DNA of 64,000 nucleotides from Rhodocollybia butyracea (GCA_015501585.1 JADNRY010000069.1:124001-188000), one strand, 5' to 3'; positions 33,289-45,602 are shown, counted from the stretch's first letter. The notes: a model not told the origin generated them from the letters alone. Numbers and translations are program-made.

Positions 33289-33758
33289 GGCCTGCAATGT
33301 GTTCCCCCCTATGCAGCATACATTATCTGAGCTTCTGATATGTCCACTTGACATGTAGCAGGTTAAATCTGGCCATATGCACTATAGTATACTACAGTAA
33401 CAATATATATACCTGTATCACTTAAGGACCATTATTGTGTGCCTAGGTAATGTTATTAGGTGCTATTCTGGACATTAAATACCCTTGTGACACTGCCTTG
33501 CATGAAATAAATGTTCTTTACATGGTATTATAACAGTAAAAATACTGAACCTGGGCTTTAGGACTTTTCCTGATCAGTAGCTTCATTTGCCGACTTGTAT
33601 CCAGCCATATACTCCGCTTCACATGAGGAAGCTGCCACTGATTTTTGTTTTCAGGCAGACCATGAGATGAGGCCTGAACCTAGGGTAAAACAGTAGCCTC
33701 CAATACTTCGCCAAGTATCAACTTGTCAGGCGCTGATGCTGCACACAGAGAGGGTTTC

Positions 33759-33776
33759 GGGGGGGGGGGGGGGGGG
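33759..33776 (+). repeat. 18-base G run
   Basis: A pure run of 18 G inside copia debris. It is liable to length error in sequencing. Confidence 0.9.
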
Positions 33777-33801
33777 TGTCTCTGGGGAGCCTGGGCTTTA
33801 G

Positions 33802-33957
33802 GTAGAGATGTCCATGAGTCCAAGTCAAGTAATACTTGGACTTGTGGCCCAAGTACTTGTGGACCAAAAGGTGATACTTGTGACCCGTTGTGACTCGTGG
33901 GAAACAAGTACTGGGACTCGCAAGTACCCTACTTGCAAGTATTCCCACGACGGCAAG
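33802..33957. repeat. Short repeat TAGAGATGTCCAYGAGTCCAAGT, copy 2
   Basis: Starts tagagatgtccatgagtcc, matching copy 1 at 32484, and contains the same acttg/caagt inverted units. Ends near ttcccacgacgg. Confidence 0.5.
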
Positions 33958-35164
33958 CAGTCACATCATCTGCAGCCTGGTGAACTTTGGGAATGGCTTC
34001 TTGTACTGCCTGGACAAGGTGCTTTTGTTGTGCTCTGGCATCTTTCCAGTGTTCTACCATAAGGCCTTAAATAGAAAATTTGAAGTCTTGAAGGCTTAAG
34101 TCAATTTAAGGCCTTATTTAAGCCATAGGTCAAAAATCTCCTCTATTGGCCTGAGGTACATAGAAGGTAGAAATTTTATACCTAATACTATAGTGAAATA
34201 AGGTTACTGTAAGCCATTGCTACCTGTAAAGTGAGTACTACTGACTCAAGTCTGACTGCTTACTTTTTGTCAGCATTCTGCCATGCATTCAGTGGGGCCC
34301 TGCCGCCACCACCCAGCCGCGGATGTTAAAGTCACCATGAGTTTGCCATGAGCATTAAAACTCCAATCAGTTGAAGGAAGGTCTTGAGCTCTGAACCTAT
34401 GCAACAAAGGCTAGGGGTACAGCCACTTAAGCCCTTTCAGAGTATTTAAGGCCTCAAAAAATTCTTGATAATCCGTGAAGCCTTAAGTTAAGGGCTTAAG
34501 TTAAGGCTTAGCCCTTTGGTAGAACACTGCCTTGTTCACACGTTGTGCACTCTCTTCAGTGGATTGCTCAACAGCTATTTGGACCCAGGTTTTTTGTTCA
34601 TCAGGATGATGTACAGCTCTGGATGAGCATCAAGGCAGCAGGGGAATTTCTGGCTCTGGTTGGTTCAGTTCTTCTTTGTCGATGTTGTCTTGAACTAGAG
34701 GCTGATGGTGGTATTTAGGTGCTTGTTCTTCTGGAGGTTCAGTGGTTTTGGCTTCGGGCTTTGTAGGGAGCTGGAAACTCTCGATGAAGTCAGCATGGTA
34801 GGAGGTGATAACCCATTTGGAGTCTCGGTTGTAGCACCGGTAGGCTTTCGACTTCAGTTTGTACCCAATTAGTACACATTCTATTGGGCATCCATATATT
34901 TTTGGGTTGAGTTTATTTTGAACCAGTACAAACACTTTACAGCTGATTTCCCGTAGATAAGAGAGATCTGGTTTCTTGTAGAGCTTGTAAGGTGTCTGTC
35001 CGTTTAATGAATGAGTTGTTGTTTTGGCATGCAGGTGTGATGCAGTAAGGTAGAACTTGTCCCATAAGTTAGCAGGGCACTCTGAGTCATTGTGCATTGT
35101 TCAAGCCACTTCAGGCAACCTCACTTTGGGACCTCTTGGACAGGCACTAGCATTACAATTTCCT

Positions 35165-35335
35165 GTCTCAGGGGTCCCAGATTTCCTGGGCATTTCCAGA
35201 GGGTAGGGGAAATTTCCAGAGAGTGGAAATTTTCAAAGGGGTGGAAGTTTCCAGAAGAGCGGAAATTTCCCGGGGGTAGGGGAAATTTCCAGAGGGGTGG
35301 AAGTTTCCAAGGGTGGTGGAAATTCCCAGAAGCTG
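35165..35335 (+). repeat. Degenerate minisatellite of GGAAATTTCCAGAG units
   Basis: About nine imperfect units of roughly 18 bases (ggggtggaagtttccagag and variants) follow one another. The array interrupts the 5' side of the copia integrase fragment. Confidence 0.75.
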
Positions 35336-35339
35336 ATAA

Positions 35340-36305
35340 ATTGAAGTGCTTGACAGGTATTATAATTTCGCATTTGGTGAGGTCATGTGACTGGTCGATT
35401 GCAGCTTTCGAGCAGCTGGACAAAAATAGGTTATTTACGAGCCTGTCTTGGCAATTTTGGGTATGATTCAATGCTAGCCCAAAAAAGACTATACATCATG
35501 TATTAATATTTGAGCACTCCTCCGAGGTAGATTAGGCACCATAAGGGGATGGATTGCATCAAAAAATCTAGATGACGTTCAGTCAAAGCTGGCTGAGTAC
35601 TGTAGTATACTAGCTTCGCCATCCATAGGTTATATTTGGCAATATGGGGGCAGGAACAAGTACATGGAGAGATCAATGGTGAGTAATCATCAAAATTTGC
35701 CTTTTTGAGGGATAAAATACTAATACTGAGTGCCTAAGTGCAGGTAAGACCTCAAAACGTGGTAGGTATACTCTCCTACATAGTATACACTCGATCCGTG
35801 TCCAAGAACCACTAATATGGCACCAGAGGCGATGGTATTCACTGATCTTTATTGATTTTACCTCAAAACTCGATTTTTTGAGGAATTAGCATAGAATATT
35901 AGGGCCTTGAGAGAAGCCAGGAGGCTAAGAGGCTGTATATAGGCTCTACTCCATAGTACTAAGCTTCGCCATATGCAAGAACGATTTATCCATGGCCTGA
36001 AGCGACGGTATTCCCTAATCTTTATAGATTCTGCCAAAAAATGCGATTTTCAGGAAATAAAACATGAATAGCATGTGCTATAGGTTGAAATTTGAGCCAA
36101 GTACAGATATCCCAGTGTGCACTTACAACAGTATCATGCCATCAAGATACCCAGATGTGGATGTAACACTTGCTTTGATATCCTGAATGATTTGGACCCG
36201 TTTCTCATGTTTAGATCGGACTTGGCAAACATAGTGGAAGGTTCTGTTGGTACGGACATAGAAAGCCTTGACTCGGCAATGTTCAAGTTTACCTAAAAAA
36301 TCATA
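35340..36305. other. No gene; diverged local repeat
   Basis: No coding sequence recognised. Two diverged copies of a 60-base block occur at about 35828-35885 and 36008-36062 (gcga(t/c)ggtattc...atctttat(t/a)gatt). The stretch sits between copia debris and the CMC-like transposase pseudogene and may contain the latter's 3' end. Confidence 0.45.
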
Positions 36306-37704
36306 TTAGAAAAAAATCAATGATGAAATAAAACATACTGTTTGTGAGTTGTAGCTGTCAGTGGTACCTAGAAATGGTATAAAAATTGGATAGTAGCCAA
36401 TTGCATGAACTTTATAAGTATTGAGATTGAATTGCTTGAGTTTTGGATTGTTCAGTTCATTCAGTTCATCAGCCTTTCCCTTTCCCTTTCCCTTCCCTGA
36501 ATGTGTACTCTTTTTGTTCATCTTCTGCCTCTGCCTTGCACCTACCTCCTTTGGTAATTCTCTCATTTCATATTTGGGACAGATCTGGTTCTTGAAGAAT
36601 CACAGAGATTTTCCAAGCTCTGAAGTATGAGCCTGAAGGTGATCAACAGATGAATCAGAGTGGAGGCGAAACTTGGCAAAAGAATGAACAGCATTGCAAT
36701 CAAAAAGCATGGTCTGAATCTCACAGTCATGATGTGGGAAGAGACCCTCAAACACGGGCATGGATACCTAGCAATCACAGTATGGTAGTACTGAATATTA
36801 CTACTCAGAAAATGACACACCTGTAGAAAGTCTTCAACATAATCTCTCGCTGCAAGGTTCTTCATCTGTGAGACATTCTTATTGATCTTTCAAATAGTAC
36901 TTTGGCCAAATGGAGGAACTTGACGAAAACTACAAGAAAAGGTCATTATCAAGATAATCATGATGTAAATGTAGATCATACTGCTGATTCATTGTCTGGA
37001 CAGCACTAGTTCCAACCGTCACAAGCATCCAAATGCACCAAAACCATCTTCCAAACACCAATCTCAAACTCATGCAATACATCTGGAACAAGCATGTTAT
37101 AAAAGTTGACTCCAAAACGACGAAACCGGTCGGAAAATGTGTTCTAAAATAATATCAGTTGGTTCACAAAAATTAAAAATAAAACATACTCTCGTAGATG
37201 TGCAGGAAAATTTACCCAGAATAGCTTCAACAGCCTTGCTCGCAACACTTGGCTCTGAGATGGTGGTTATTAGATCATTATCAAGGGTTGTAGTTACACA
37301 TCATTTGTATATATGTGTTTGTCCACAGCCTCGATTGAGCAGCCCAGGACCACATTCAAAGATCCATTTCCAAACTTTTTCCACTGCTCCTTGTTGTTCA
37401 TCAGAGTCCTGACGCTCAGAGCATTCCTAAATACTCTAAGAACCCTTTCTTCATCAAGCAATGGAAGGAAGCAAACTCAGCCAGATGTTTGCAGGTAGAG
37501 AGAAGAGCTCTAAATAATATCATCAGTATGTGTGAGACCTTTCAGTATATCATCTTACTTTTCAGAATAATCTGCTGAATATGTGAATATGCAAGGGAAA
37601 AGATGCCTCACAACCTTATCACCACACTCTACTACCACACTGTTCTCATATGCTTCCATGGATTCTGGATCAAGAAGTTGGTCCCAGACCGCCTGCATTA
37701 TCTC

Positions 37705-38240
37705 TAGGGTTTGAAAGTGCAGTTCATATAACCAATAAAAACGGCAAACTGCACCGCACTGAACCGCGGTGCACCCTTACGTAATGCTGCACCGGTGCAC
37801 CGTGCACTGCGGTTCAGTGCAAGGTTCTGTAAAATCTGAGAATTTACAGAACCGGTGATAACCAGTGCAGTTGCGTGGTTTTGAGCGCTAAAATAAGCGC
37901 CTAAGCGTCGCCGTGAACTGTGCACAATCACAATGCTAGTTACAACTTTGATTTTGGTTTATAGCTATGTAAGAGCTCTCAGTAATAGTGATAAATGCTA
38001 TATGCTATGTTTTAGTACTTATTATTATAATACTTACAATGTTTTGAGTGGTATATAACTGGCATTTGCACCGGTTCAGACTGGTGTAACCGGTGCAAAC
38101 TCACAAACTGCACTGAACCTGCACTGGTACATCAGTTCAGTGCAAGGTTTAGTGATATTTGAAAATTAGAGCACCGGTGCAGTTCCCGGTTTTCTCAAAT
38201 TAGAGTAAAAAACTGAACTGAACTGAACTTTAAAACCCTA
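37705..38240. mobile_element. 536-bp non-autonomous hAT-type element, TSD ATTATCTC
   Basis: Inverted ends TAGGGTTTGAAAGTGCAGTT and AACTTTAAAACCCTA are flanked by ATTATCTC on both sides (37697-37704 and 38241-38248). It sits in the CMC-like transposase. Deleting it with one TSD restores the codons for RREIMQAVW. The interior holds inverted copies of ctgaaccg/cggttcag and ccggtgca. Confidence 0.88.
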
Positions 38241-38492
38241 ATTATCTCCCGTCTCATATAAGTCATGACAGCCTCTGTTGGAGCACAATCATAATGAGCC
38301 TTGTAAAAATCAGAAAAGTCATTGGGTAGCTAAAAAAAAAATTAAGCATTGGCCCAAAGTATAAGTAGCTCACCTCAGTTGGGTATGTACGCAATATGAT
38401 TTGCCGCATACGCTGAAGGTTTTGCTTGCTCATACTTTGACTGATTCCCAAAGTAGAGATAGATAGGCCACATTGACTGATCACCCCAGTTA

Positions 38493-38862
38493 CATCAGGA
38501 AAAGTGTTTTTTTCCTAGGGGACCAAGGGTGGCCTAAGGAACACTAGGTGACCTATGAATCCTATGTCATCCTAGGATTTGGCACTTGTCTTAAGGGACT
38601 CACAGCTTCCCAGGATTTCCCAGGATTTCCTAGGATATCCTAGGATACCTCAGGACAATTCCAGGACAACTTTGGGAAAACCAGGGAAAACTAAGGAAAA
38701 CCCAGTTTTGCCCTGGTCTTCATAGGACTTCCTAGGGAATCCTGGGAAACTGTGAGTCCCTTAAGACAAGTACCAAATCCTAGGATGCCATGGGGCTCAT
38801 AGGTCACCTAGTTTTCCTTAGACCACCCTTGGTCCCCTAGGAAAAAAACACTTTTCCTGATG
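38493..38862. mobile_element. 370-bp MITE with inverted repeats over 100 bp, TA TSD
   Basis: Ends CATCAGGAAAAGTGTTTTTT and the inverse are flanked by TA (38491-38492 and 38863-38864). The arms match for more than 100 bases with few differences, so the element could fold almost completely. It interrupts the CMC-like transposase between DATWVG and NWGDQ. Confidence 0.82.
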
Positions 38863-39425
38863 TACCTACCCACGTTGCATCAGACCAGAGCATCATCTCA
38901 GCAAGTGCACATGGAACTTTCAGTGCCACATCATCTGGGTACAACTGACATTTCTTCCATTGGTCCTCCTGAACCTGGTTATGCTCATTGATGAAGGCCA
39001 GTGAGTTGTACAGCTCACTATGAAGATGGTCAGAGGTGGACTCAGATTCCGATGGGCCAGAGGAGTGTTGTTGTTACAGCTCAAAGGGAGTGTAGGGGAA
39101 TTTTTTGGAGGAGGGGGATTGGAAAACTGACTTAATTACCTCCAATGGCTTTCGATAAAAGACACCTTTCAGTTCATAAACTGGAGCGTCTTCTACAGAG
39201 AACCTTCTATCCAACCATCAGATGTGGGACAAGGGACAGAGTCATCAAAAAACTTGTCCATTTCCCTTAGCACTTTCCCAGTACTAAAGCCATTGAGGTG
39301 ATCCTTAGAGAAGGGATCTGGCTGAATGATAGAGTCCACCAGTTCATTGACGTCAGCAATAGACTTAGTTTGTCAGCCATTGTAGAACCAAGCCATAAGA
39401 CAGAAGATTGCGACGTTAAGGAAAG

Positions 39426-40914
39426 GTGCAAGAAGGTTAGTAGATATTCACTCTGCAGCACGATATTTGGGTATTTACATGTAGGTGTGTGAAAGGTGCT
39501 ATAAAACAACCTAACAAAAACACTACCGCACCTAACCAGACTATTGATATGTAAGGGAGCGAGGGCAGGTTGTCAGAGATTCCCCGAGGGAAAGTCTTGT
39601 AATATCGGATGTACGCGCGCAACTGCTCCAGGTTCAAGACTGTAGCGCTAACGTGGGTAACTAAGCTTAGACAACTCTTAGAACTAAGTCGAGAGAAGCC
39701 TAGTTGGGGTGTACGAGTGTACAAGGGAACCAGGTGTGTATCTCCAAATCAATTAACCAAAACCAAAACCAATACAATGAAACTAAGATTCTCCTAGGCA
39801 AACTCTGGCTCTAGTTAGAATAGTAATCTCGAGGTTTGTCAACAACCCTAGGCAAACTCTGGCACTAGCTGCTGTGACGCCGTAAAGTCCTCGACCAAAC
39901 TCTGGGCCAAGCTACAATATTGTGAGTGAACTTAATCACTAGGAACTCGTACCACAATCTTAGTGGCTTGTCTAACTTTGTGAAGAAGTCAACTAAGGAA
40001 CCCTCACTCTGGAGCTGAATAATCCCTTACTAGAAGCCGTCCCCTCTAAGGAAGCAACTAGATTTGAGTTGATCTGGAGTTTGAGAGAACTCTACACACT
40101 TAAATTCAATCAAGATATAAATGGGCTTTGCGAAGCGTGTGAAGTTTATTACTTTCTTAAGATAACCAAGTCAGGAGGCGTCACGCTACTGATCTCGTGG
40201 GGACGTTCTATGGAGCACTGGTCTTAGCAGTCAAGTTGAGGGCAAGAAACTTGTCTTATTGAATAAATATATCTGGCTTATATACTGAGTAGAGAGAGTT
40301 TAATACAAAAAATAGATGAAACAGATACAGAGGGAGACGGAAAGAGAGTGGAACAGAGGAATCTGGCTCGGAAAGGAAACTCCAGCCTATATGGTACACA
40401 CGATAAAGAAATAGTCCATTCTTGGGTATATATCAGAGGTAAAATATGATTTCGTGAGGATTAACATAGTTTTAGAGTGTTTTGATCCGAGCAAGGTTTC
40501 TCTGATTACTCCACAATTCTCCGGGGTCAGGAGTACCTTTATGCTTCATGATCACTCGCCGCCCGGTTTCCCTTGGGTGAGTTTCATTCTATTCCTCAGA
40601 TAGTTCTGTCCATCCTGAGTGTGATTAACATTCTCTTGAGAAGGCCAGTTGTCTAGCCTTCCAATGACACCACTTAAGATAGTCTCGAGCAACTGCACTG
40701 AGTATGTACAAGTGATTCCCGATAGTCGGCTTTAACAGATAAGACCTTCCGTGTATGATTTCTAAGATCAAATGTTTCGATTTGCCAAGGCTATCCCGGT
40801 GCATAGCTTTCCGTAGGACCGCTAAGTCCGGTGCCGCGAATAGACCTCTACGGTTTCCTCGGGATCGTTCTGGTCCATTGTTACGGACTGTAAAGTCCAC
40901 ATCTTAACATAGCT
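39426..40914. other. No supported gene
   Basis: No family recognised. A 91-codon minus-strand frame (40900-40625) is the longest, with no motif. The sequence lies left of an isolated LTR and may be old transposon material. Confidence 0.4.
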
Positions 40915-41260
40915 TGTTGGGGGACTTAGTGCGAGGGATGCCTTCCCTCAAGTAACGTGTTGGCTTAATACTTATCCCGCTTCGAGATGTCCTGTAGTTT
41001 AGAGAGTATACACTCTTGGGTATAGCTAGATTGACGGTCTAGCGTTACATCTCCGGGCAGCCCAGGTATCCTCGCTAGCCTGGCTCTAGGCTACGCTTGT
41101 GGGCGTACCTTCACGGCTCGCTGAGTATTATTGTTAAGTTCTTTGCCTTGGCAACAGCTATCACGCTTGGGCTCCGTATAACTCTCTTATTGCATTGTAT
41201 AACACGTACAAAGTGTGAAAATGTACGGTTACACGCCTTAGGCTGATTTTAGGCCTAACA
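40915..41260 (-). repeat. Isolated LTR with adjacent polypurine tract
   Basis: A 346-bp block with inverted termini TGTTGGG...CCTAACA. Read on the minus strand it starts TGTTAGGCC and is immediately preceded by TTTGGGGGAGA, a polypurine tract. That is the 3' LTR configuration of a minus-strand element extending to the right. No second copy was found in the window, so the element is truncated or the call is wrong. Confidence 0.5.
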
Positions 41261-41725
41261 TCTCCCCCAAACCAATGATCTGACCGTCCCCGGTCAGCCC
41301 ACCAAGCCTAGGATCGACTCTGCTAGCAATCCCTTTTATGTTCTCGGCATTTAGCATTCTAATTCCTTTCCCGCGGGCTAGTCTGGCCGTACTACCCCTA
41401 AGTTTAACTGGGATCATTCTCGACGTCGGGCGCTCATGTGAATCAGGTGTCAACAATTGAATTGATCTACAAGACAGCATATGCCGCGGGCGCCTAGACT
41501 CCTGATTGGGGATTCCAATCATTTCCTCGATAACATTTTCTTTAAGTTTAACATGTTAAGTCTTCGAGAACTCTGAAAATGCCTCCATCACATTTGTATA
41601 TTGTGATATGTTGTTTTACGTCTTAAGACAGATGCCAGTCACTTCGGCTACGGCTTCGGGCAATGATCTATTAATAAGACAATGTTGGAAATTTTCAACA
41701 AGTCCCATCATCGTCTCTCACCACC

Positions 41726-44542
41726 ATGCTTGCCGACCGAGAGCAGTGTGACCTTCTTCCCGACTCGCTTGTCGATATGTACCTGTCCATAACATGTGAA
41801 GACAATTCCTTGGACATTCTAGATGACTTTAAAAGCGTACTCCCGTCCTTCTATGAACTGGCCAGCCATCTTGTTGCGAGATTCGGCAATGCCGCCGACG
41901 CTACGCAAGCCAATTCTTTCTTTTTCCAACAACCCGAGGGTCTTGGTTTCGACAAAAGGGACGTCCCCTCGGCCTATTCTGCACGGATAATATGGGCTTA
42001 TGCTACTGCTGTTCAGCAACACTTTAACCCTCAACTTTTCGCGGCAGCCAAGGACCCCGAGTGGACTCTGTCTTTGCTCAAGGCGAAAGAACACCGTACC
42101 AGTTTTATTGCTCTCGCTAATTGACTGGTGAGCCCCTTTTTGTCCTTTATTAACATATTTATTCCTCCGTACCCATGTTGTGGGACGTAAGAATGTTCCT
42201 TTAATTATCGAAGCCATTTTTCAACGCCTTTCCGCCGCTGTTTGAAGCGCTTTACAGCTCAACGACACGGAACCAAGCTGGTACTTGGATGGGGCGCTTA
42301 TTGACCGGATCCTGGTACGTGGCTCACAATAACTTTATCTTTTCTTTTCATTAACTTTTCCTAGGCAAGCGCCCTCCATTGCGGACAGACACCCGACCTT
42401 CCCATTCCTCTCCCTTTTGACCAGGGATGTCGTGAATCGGCATGGTTATTAACTCGAGGTGACCTTCACTTTAGTCGGCTGGACACCAGTGAACCTACCG
42501 ATGAGGAGGAGGAGGAAGAAGCCTCAGATGAAGACGGTCCTTCCGAGGACAGGGCATTGCCTTACAAGGCTATTTCCGTGAACTCAGAGGTACGTTTTCC
42601 TCGTTTTATTTATATTGTTATCATTTTAACTTTTAATATTTCTTTTTAGGACTCCTTGGAATCCCTCAAGATCCCTTGTCATTCTACTCGCAGTGCTACC
42701 ATCGCCAAGAAGACTTCGTCTAAACCTCCGCTTCCACCAAAGGCTGAGGTCAAAGTGAAGACCGAGCCCAAGGCTAAACCAGCAACTGTCACACCTAAAT
42801 TGGCAACTAGTTTGGCGACCAGACCTTCGATGACCTCGAAGGCTCCGAAAGCAAAAGGTCCTGTGAGAGGGAGCAATGCTTCAGTCTTGACTAAAGGAAA
42901 GGGTAGGATAGTAGAGGCAAAAGGCAAAGGCAAAGAGGAGGACACCTCCGTGAGCACTGTGAGTTCTTTCTCTTTTCCCGGATTCTGACTGTCTCATTTT
43001 TCCTAGCCCAAACTGAAACGCAAACGTCAGAATGAGCCCACGGAAGAAGTCGAGGCTGCATCCCTTCCTGTCCCTTGTCCCGCTCTTAAACTCAAGACTG
43101 TCAAGAAGTCCATTCCGGTTGTTGAGATCCCCGTTCCTGTGGCTTCCAGTTCTAAGATCAAGGGGGCCCCACTTGTGGAGTCCTCTTGTGAACCTACACC
43201 TGTGCATACTCCGCCCAAGAACTTGGTTTTCCTTGTTTGCAAGGGAGATGTGGGAAACGTTGACCTCAACAATATCTTCAAGAGACTCGCCGCACAATCC
43301 TCCAAGGAGTTTGCAAAGAGTGGATCTCGAGAATACCGCACCATGATTGTTTGTTTCGAGTGTGATGCCATGGATCTGCTGTCTTTTGACGAGATTGTCC
43401 CCAAGGGGACTCAAGTAAGTTCTATTCCGTTTTTCTCTACATTTCAAGACTAACACTTTGGCCTTTTTATTGCAGAAGCCAAAGGAACTCTTCAAGGCTG
43501 AGCTCACTTGGGGCCTTACTCCCAAGTTAGATGCCTTCAAGGATCTTTCTGCACTCAGCACGGGCAATCACCAAATGTCTTGGTTGGACTTTGTCCGAGC
43601 AAACCGCGCATTGTGTCAAGTAAGTTTTCAGCTTATCGATAATTTAAATTTTAACATGATTTTGAGACTCCGGCTGTTATCCGTGAGAACCCTTGCATCC
43701 AGTGTGGCGGTTGCCATACCAAGGGTACCAAAGGGGAGGATAAGCAGGATAAGCCGGACTGCTCGTATGCCTGTGACGAGCACGGTAGCCATAAGTATGG
43801 GACTGGATGTCCAAACTGTGCTACGTTGCACCAACCTTGTTCAGACACCTTTCGTGTGCCGGAACTAGTCGAGGTGCTCAACAATACGTACAAGTCAGCA
43901 GAGAACGCACCGATTAGTGAGTACTAATTAATGCTTCCTGACTTTCTACTAACTAACATTATCATAAACGTGGCCCGGCAAGTCAGCACTGTCCTTCATG
44001 TTTGCAAGGCTTATGACGCTGCCATCAAGACCCGCAACCAACTCAACAACACGGTTGAGAAGCTGTTTACCTCTCTGCAGAGCGAAGTTCAGGAGCTCCG
44101 TCACATTGGCAAGGACCCGCTTGTCTTTGTGGAATCCTATGTTCCAACACTCCCAGAGAACCGGTTGGACCTCACGCACTGGAGCTTCCTGTGTTCCTTC
44201 ATGGGATGGGACTCGGACTTCCGTTTCAAGACTAATGAACGGTATGAACGGTTCCTTAGCAAGAATATCCGGGTCGCCGTTGTTCCAGCTCCCGATGGGT
44301 CTGTTCCCGAGGATATGCTCAAAGTCCCTCCGGCCACTACTCCTCCTCTGGACTCTCCAACTCGTTCAACAACCAGTCTTCCAGTGGAAGATTCGGTCAT
44401 TCTTTCTCCAGGGAGTCCTCGAGGTGAACAGTCATCAGTCATGGGTAGTCCTCGCGGGAGTCCTTGTTCTCCTTGTACGTCGTCTGGCGGTGACCAGGAT
44501 GAAGCCCAGGACGAACTTATGGAGGGAGTTGAGGCATTGTAA
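41726..44542 (+). pseudogene. Intron-rich gene with Cys-rich domain (unit 1), two nonsense codons
   Basis: Function unknown. About eight exons can be joined. An N-terminal helical domain (CDLLPDSLVDMYLS, PSAYSARIIWAYATAV) ends at a TGA at 42122. A further exon (about 42190-42308) has a TGA in LSAAV(stop)SALQL and then NDTEPSWYLDGALIDRIL. An acidic run (DEEEEEEASDEDG) and a Lys/Pro-rich region come next (42653-42960), then a folded block (NLVFLVCKGDVGNVDLNNIF). A probable zinc-binding segment (CIQCGGCHTKG, CSYACDEHG, CPNCATLHQPC; 43680-43850), a coiled coil and a Ser/Pro acidic tail end at TAA 44542. Both TGAs could be CGA Arg mutated at CpG. It reads away from the LTR at 40915-41260. Confidence 0.55.
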
Positions 44543-45602
44543 GATGCCAAGATCACTCCTCCTAAGTTTGTGGTCTTCTTGGGTCTGGCTCTGCCATGTG
44601 CATTGCTGTTTGTCCTCGGACGTTAAATAAAATTTCTTTATATCATATTTCGTCGCTCGCCCCTCGCATGGGGATTTCTCTTTTGTCTCCCCTTTCTGGG
44701 GCAGTATTGTGGTATTCTTAGGTATATAGGCACCTTTAGAATACCATAAATTAAAGCCTATCAATATCAAGACCTTCAGGTCAACGTGTATATATCATAC
44801 TCGAGTGCCTTCCTAAGTCTTAAGTTTACTCTCGGAAAGGCTTACAGCACGATAGCCTATTCTCAGGAGTTTTGTTATAATAGCATAAGTTTTCCTTGAG
44901 TACCGTACCAGCTCCTTGTAGCATGTTAGAGTATACTTGCGGAAAACTTTTTATGACTCGAATTCCCGCCCTTGGGAACCTATACGGTTCGTTAAAGGTG
45001 TAATCAAGCCTTCGAGGGAAAGCCTAGAGAAAACTCATCATCTCTAAGTAAGCCGGGTGCAATGCACTCTTTCCCTAGATATTGACATTCATTCAATACA
45101 ACATCCCAATCTTGGATCAGGTCCTGTTTAGGACATAATGATGACCATCAAAATGAAATCCATTGATGCTCAGTATTATGGGTGTAAGGTTTTTCCTAGC
45201 GTTTTCATCTTTTCGGAGAATTATCGCAGTGAGGTACCTGCGTTAGGTTTCCCCGTGCCGCTTCTAATACTTTTTAAGCGTTCGCTTTATGTTTTGCCTA
45301 GTGTTCTCCCTTTTGTTGAGTAATGTTATGGTTCCTATTTTGGTCATAGATGTCGTTGAATAAATTCAAAATTCTCCTCGTGATGGTGGACTGCCTAGAG
45401 CTATGGTGTCTTGGCACCATGCGCTTCCCTCCCCCAAACTAATGATATCAACTGTCCTCAGTTGAGCACTTGGGATTCAGAACGCGCCGGGGACCCGTAG
45501 GACTCCGTCGCTCTAAGACATTAACCTATAAAAGCATCCGCGAAAAACATTTCAAGACCCAGTTCTCAGAAAACTTTTCCTCGAACTACAAGTCTCTCTA
45601 CA
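44543..45602. other. Spacer with a second polypurine-like tract
   Basis: No gene seen. On the minus strand ATCATTAGTTTGGGGGAG (about 45448-45431) matches ATCATTGGTTTGGGGGAG next to the LTR at 41261-41278 in 17 of 18 bases. No LTR could be delimited here. Confidence 0.45.

Larger units (their letters stand above)
32283..35097 (-). pseudogene. Degraded Ty1/Copia polyprotein
   Basis: Three dispersed pieces in copia order on the minus strand. 35097-34630 is the integrase C-terminus (CPANLWDKFYLTASHLHAKT, LNGQTPYKL, IECVLIGYKLKSKAYRCY). 33700-33570 is RNase H (VAASSCEAEYMAGYKSANEA). 32497-32283 is the distal RNase H (PTPLLCDNNATLVFSEDP, VKHVDIKNHFLHEWVQSKEL). Reverse transcriptase is missing or unreadable, and later insertions separate the pieces, including the hAT-type element at 32687-33288. 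The terminal residues of the last piece are replaced by a short GC-rich repeat at 32110-32283. Confidence 0.8.
36306..39425 (-). pseudogene. CMC/Plavaka-like transposase, decayed
   Basis: Cut-and-paste transposase of a family common in Agaricomycetes. Recognisable blocks, read right to left: MAWFYNGRQTKSIADVNELV (about 39410), FFDDSVPCPTSDGW, VIKSVFQSPSSKKFPYTPFE, ALAEMMLWSDATWVGNWGDQ, WPIYLYFGNQSKYEQAKPSA, TYMRREIMQAVWDQLLDPES, VVRHLFPCIFTYSADYSEK (about 37590), MPVFEGLFPHHDCEIQ, RELPKEVGARQRQ, and NLNTYKVHAIGYY with GTTDSYNSQT (about 36340). Breaks: a frameshift near 39205, a TAA in the run after FEL, a TGA after ELGKSL, and two MITE insertions (38493-38862 and 37705-38240). The D-D-E residues were not assigned with confidence. 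The superfamily name rests on remembered motifs. Confidence 0.72.

Noticed and set aside
40625..40900. 91-codon minus-strand ORF near the isolated LTR as a retrotransposon protein
   Set aside because: No RT, integrase or Gag motif found.
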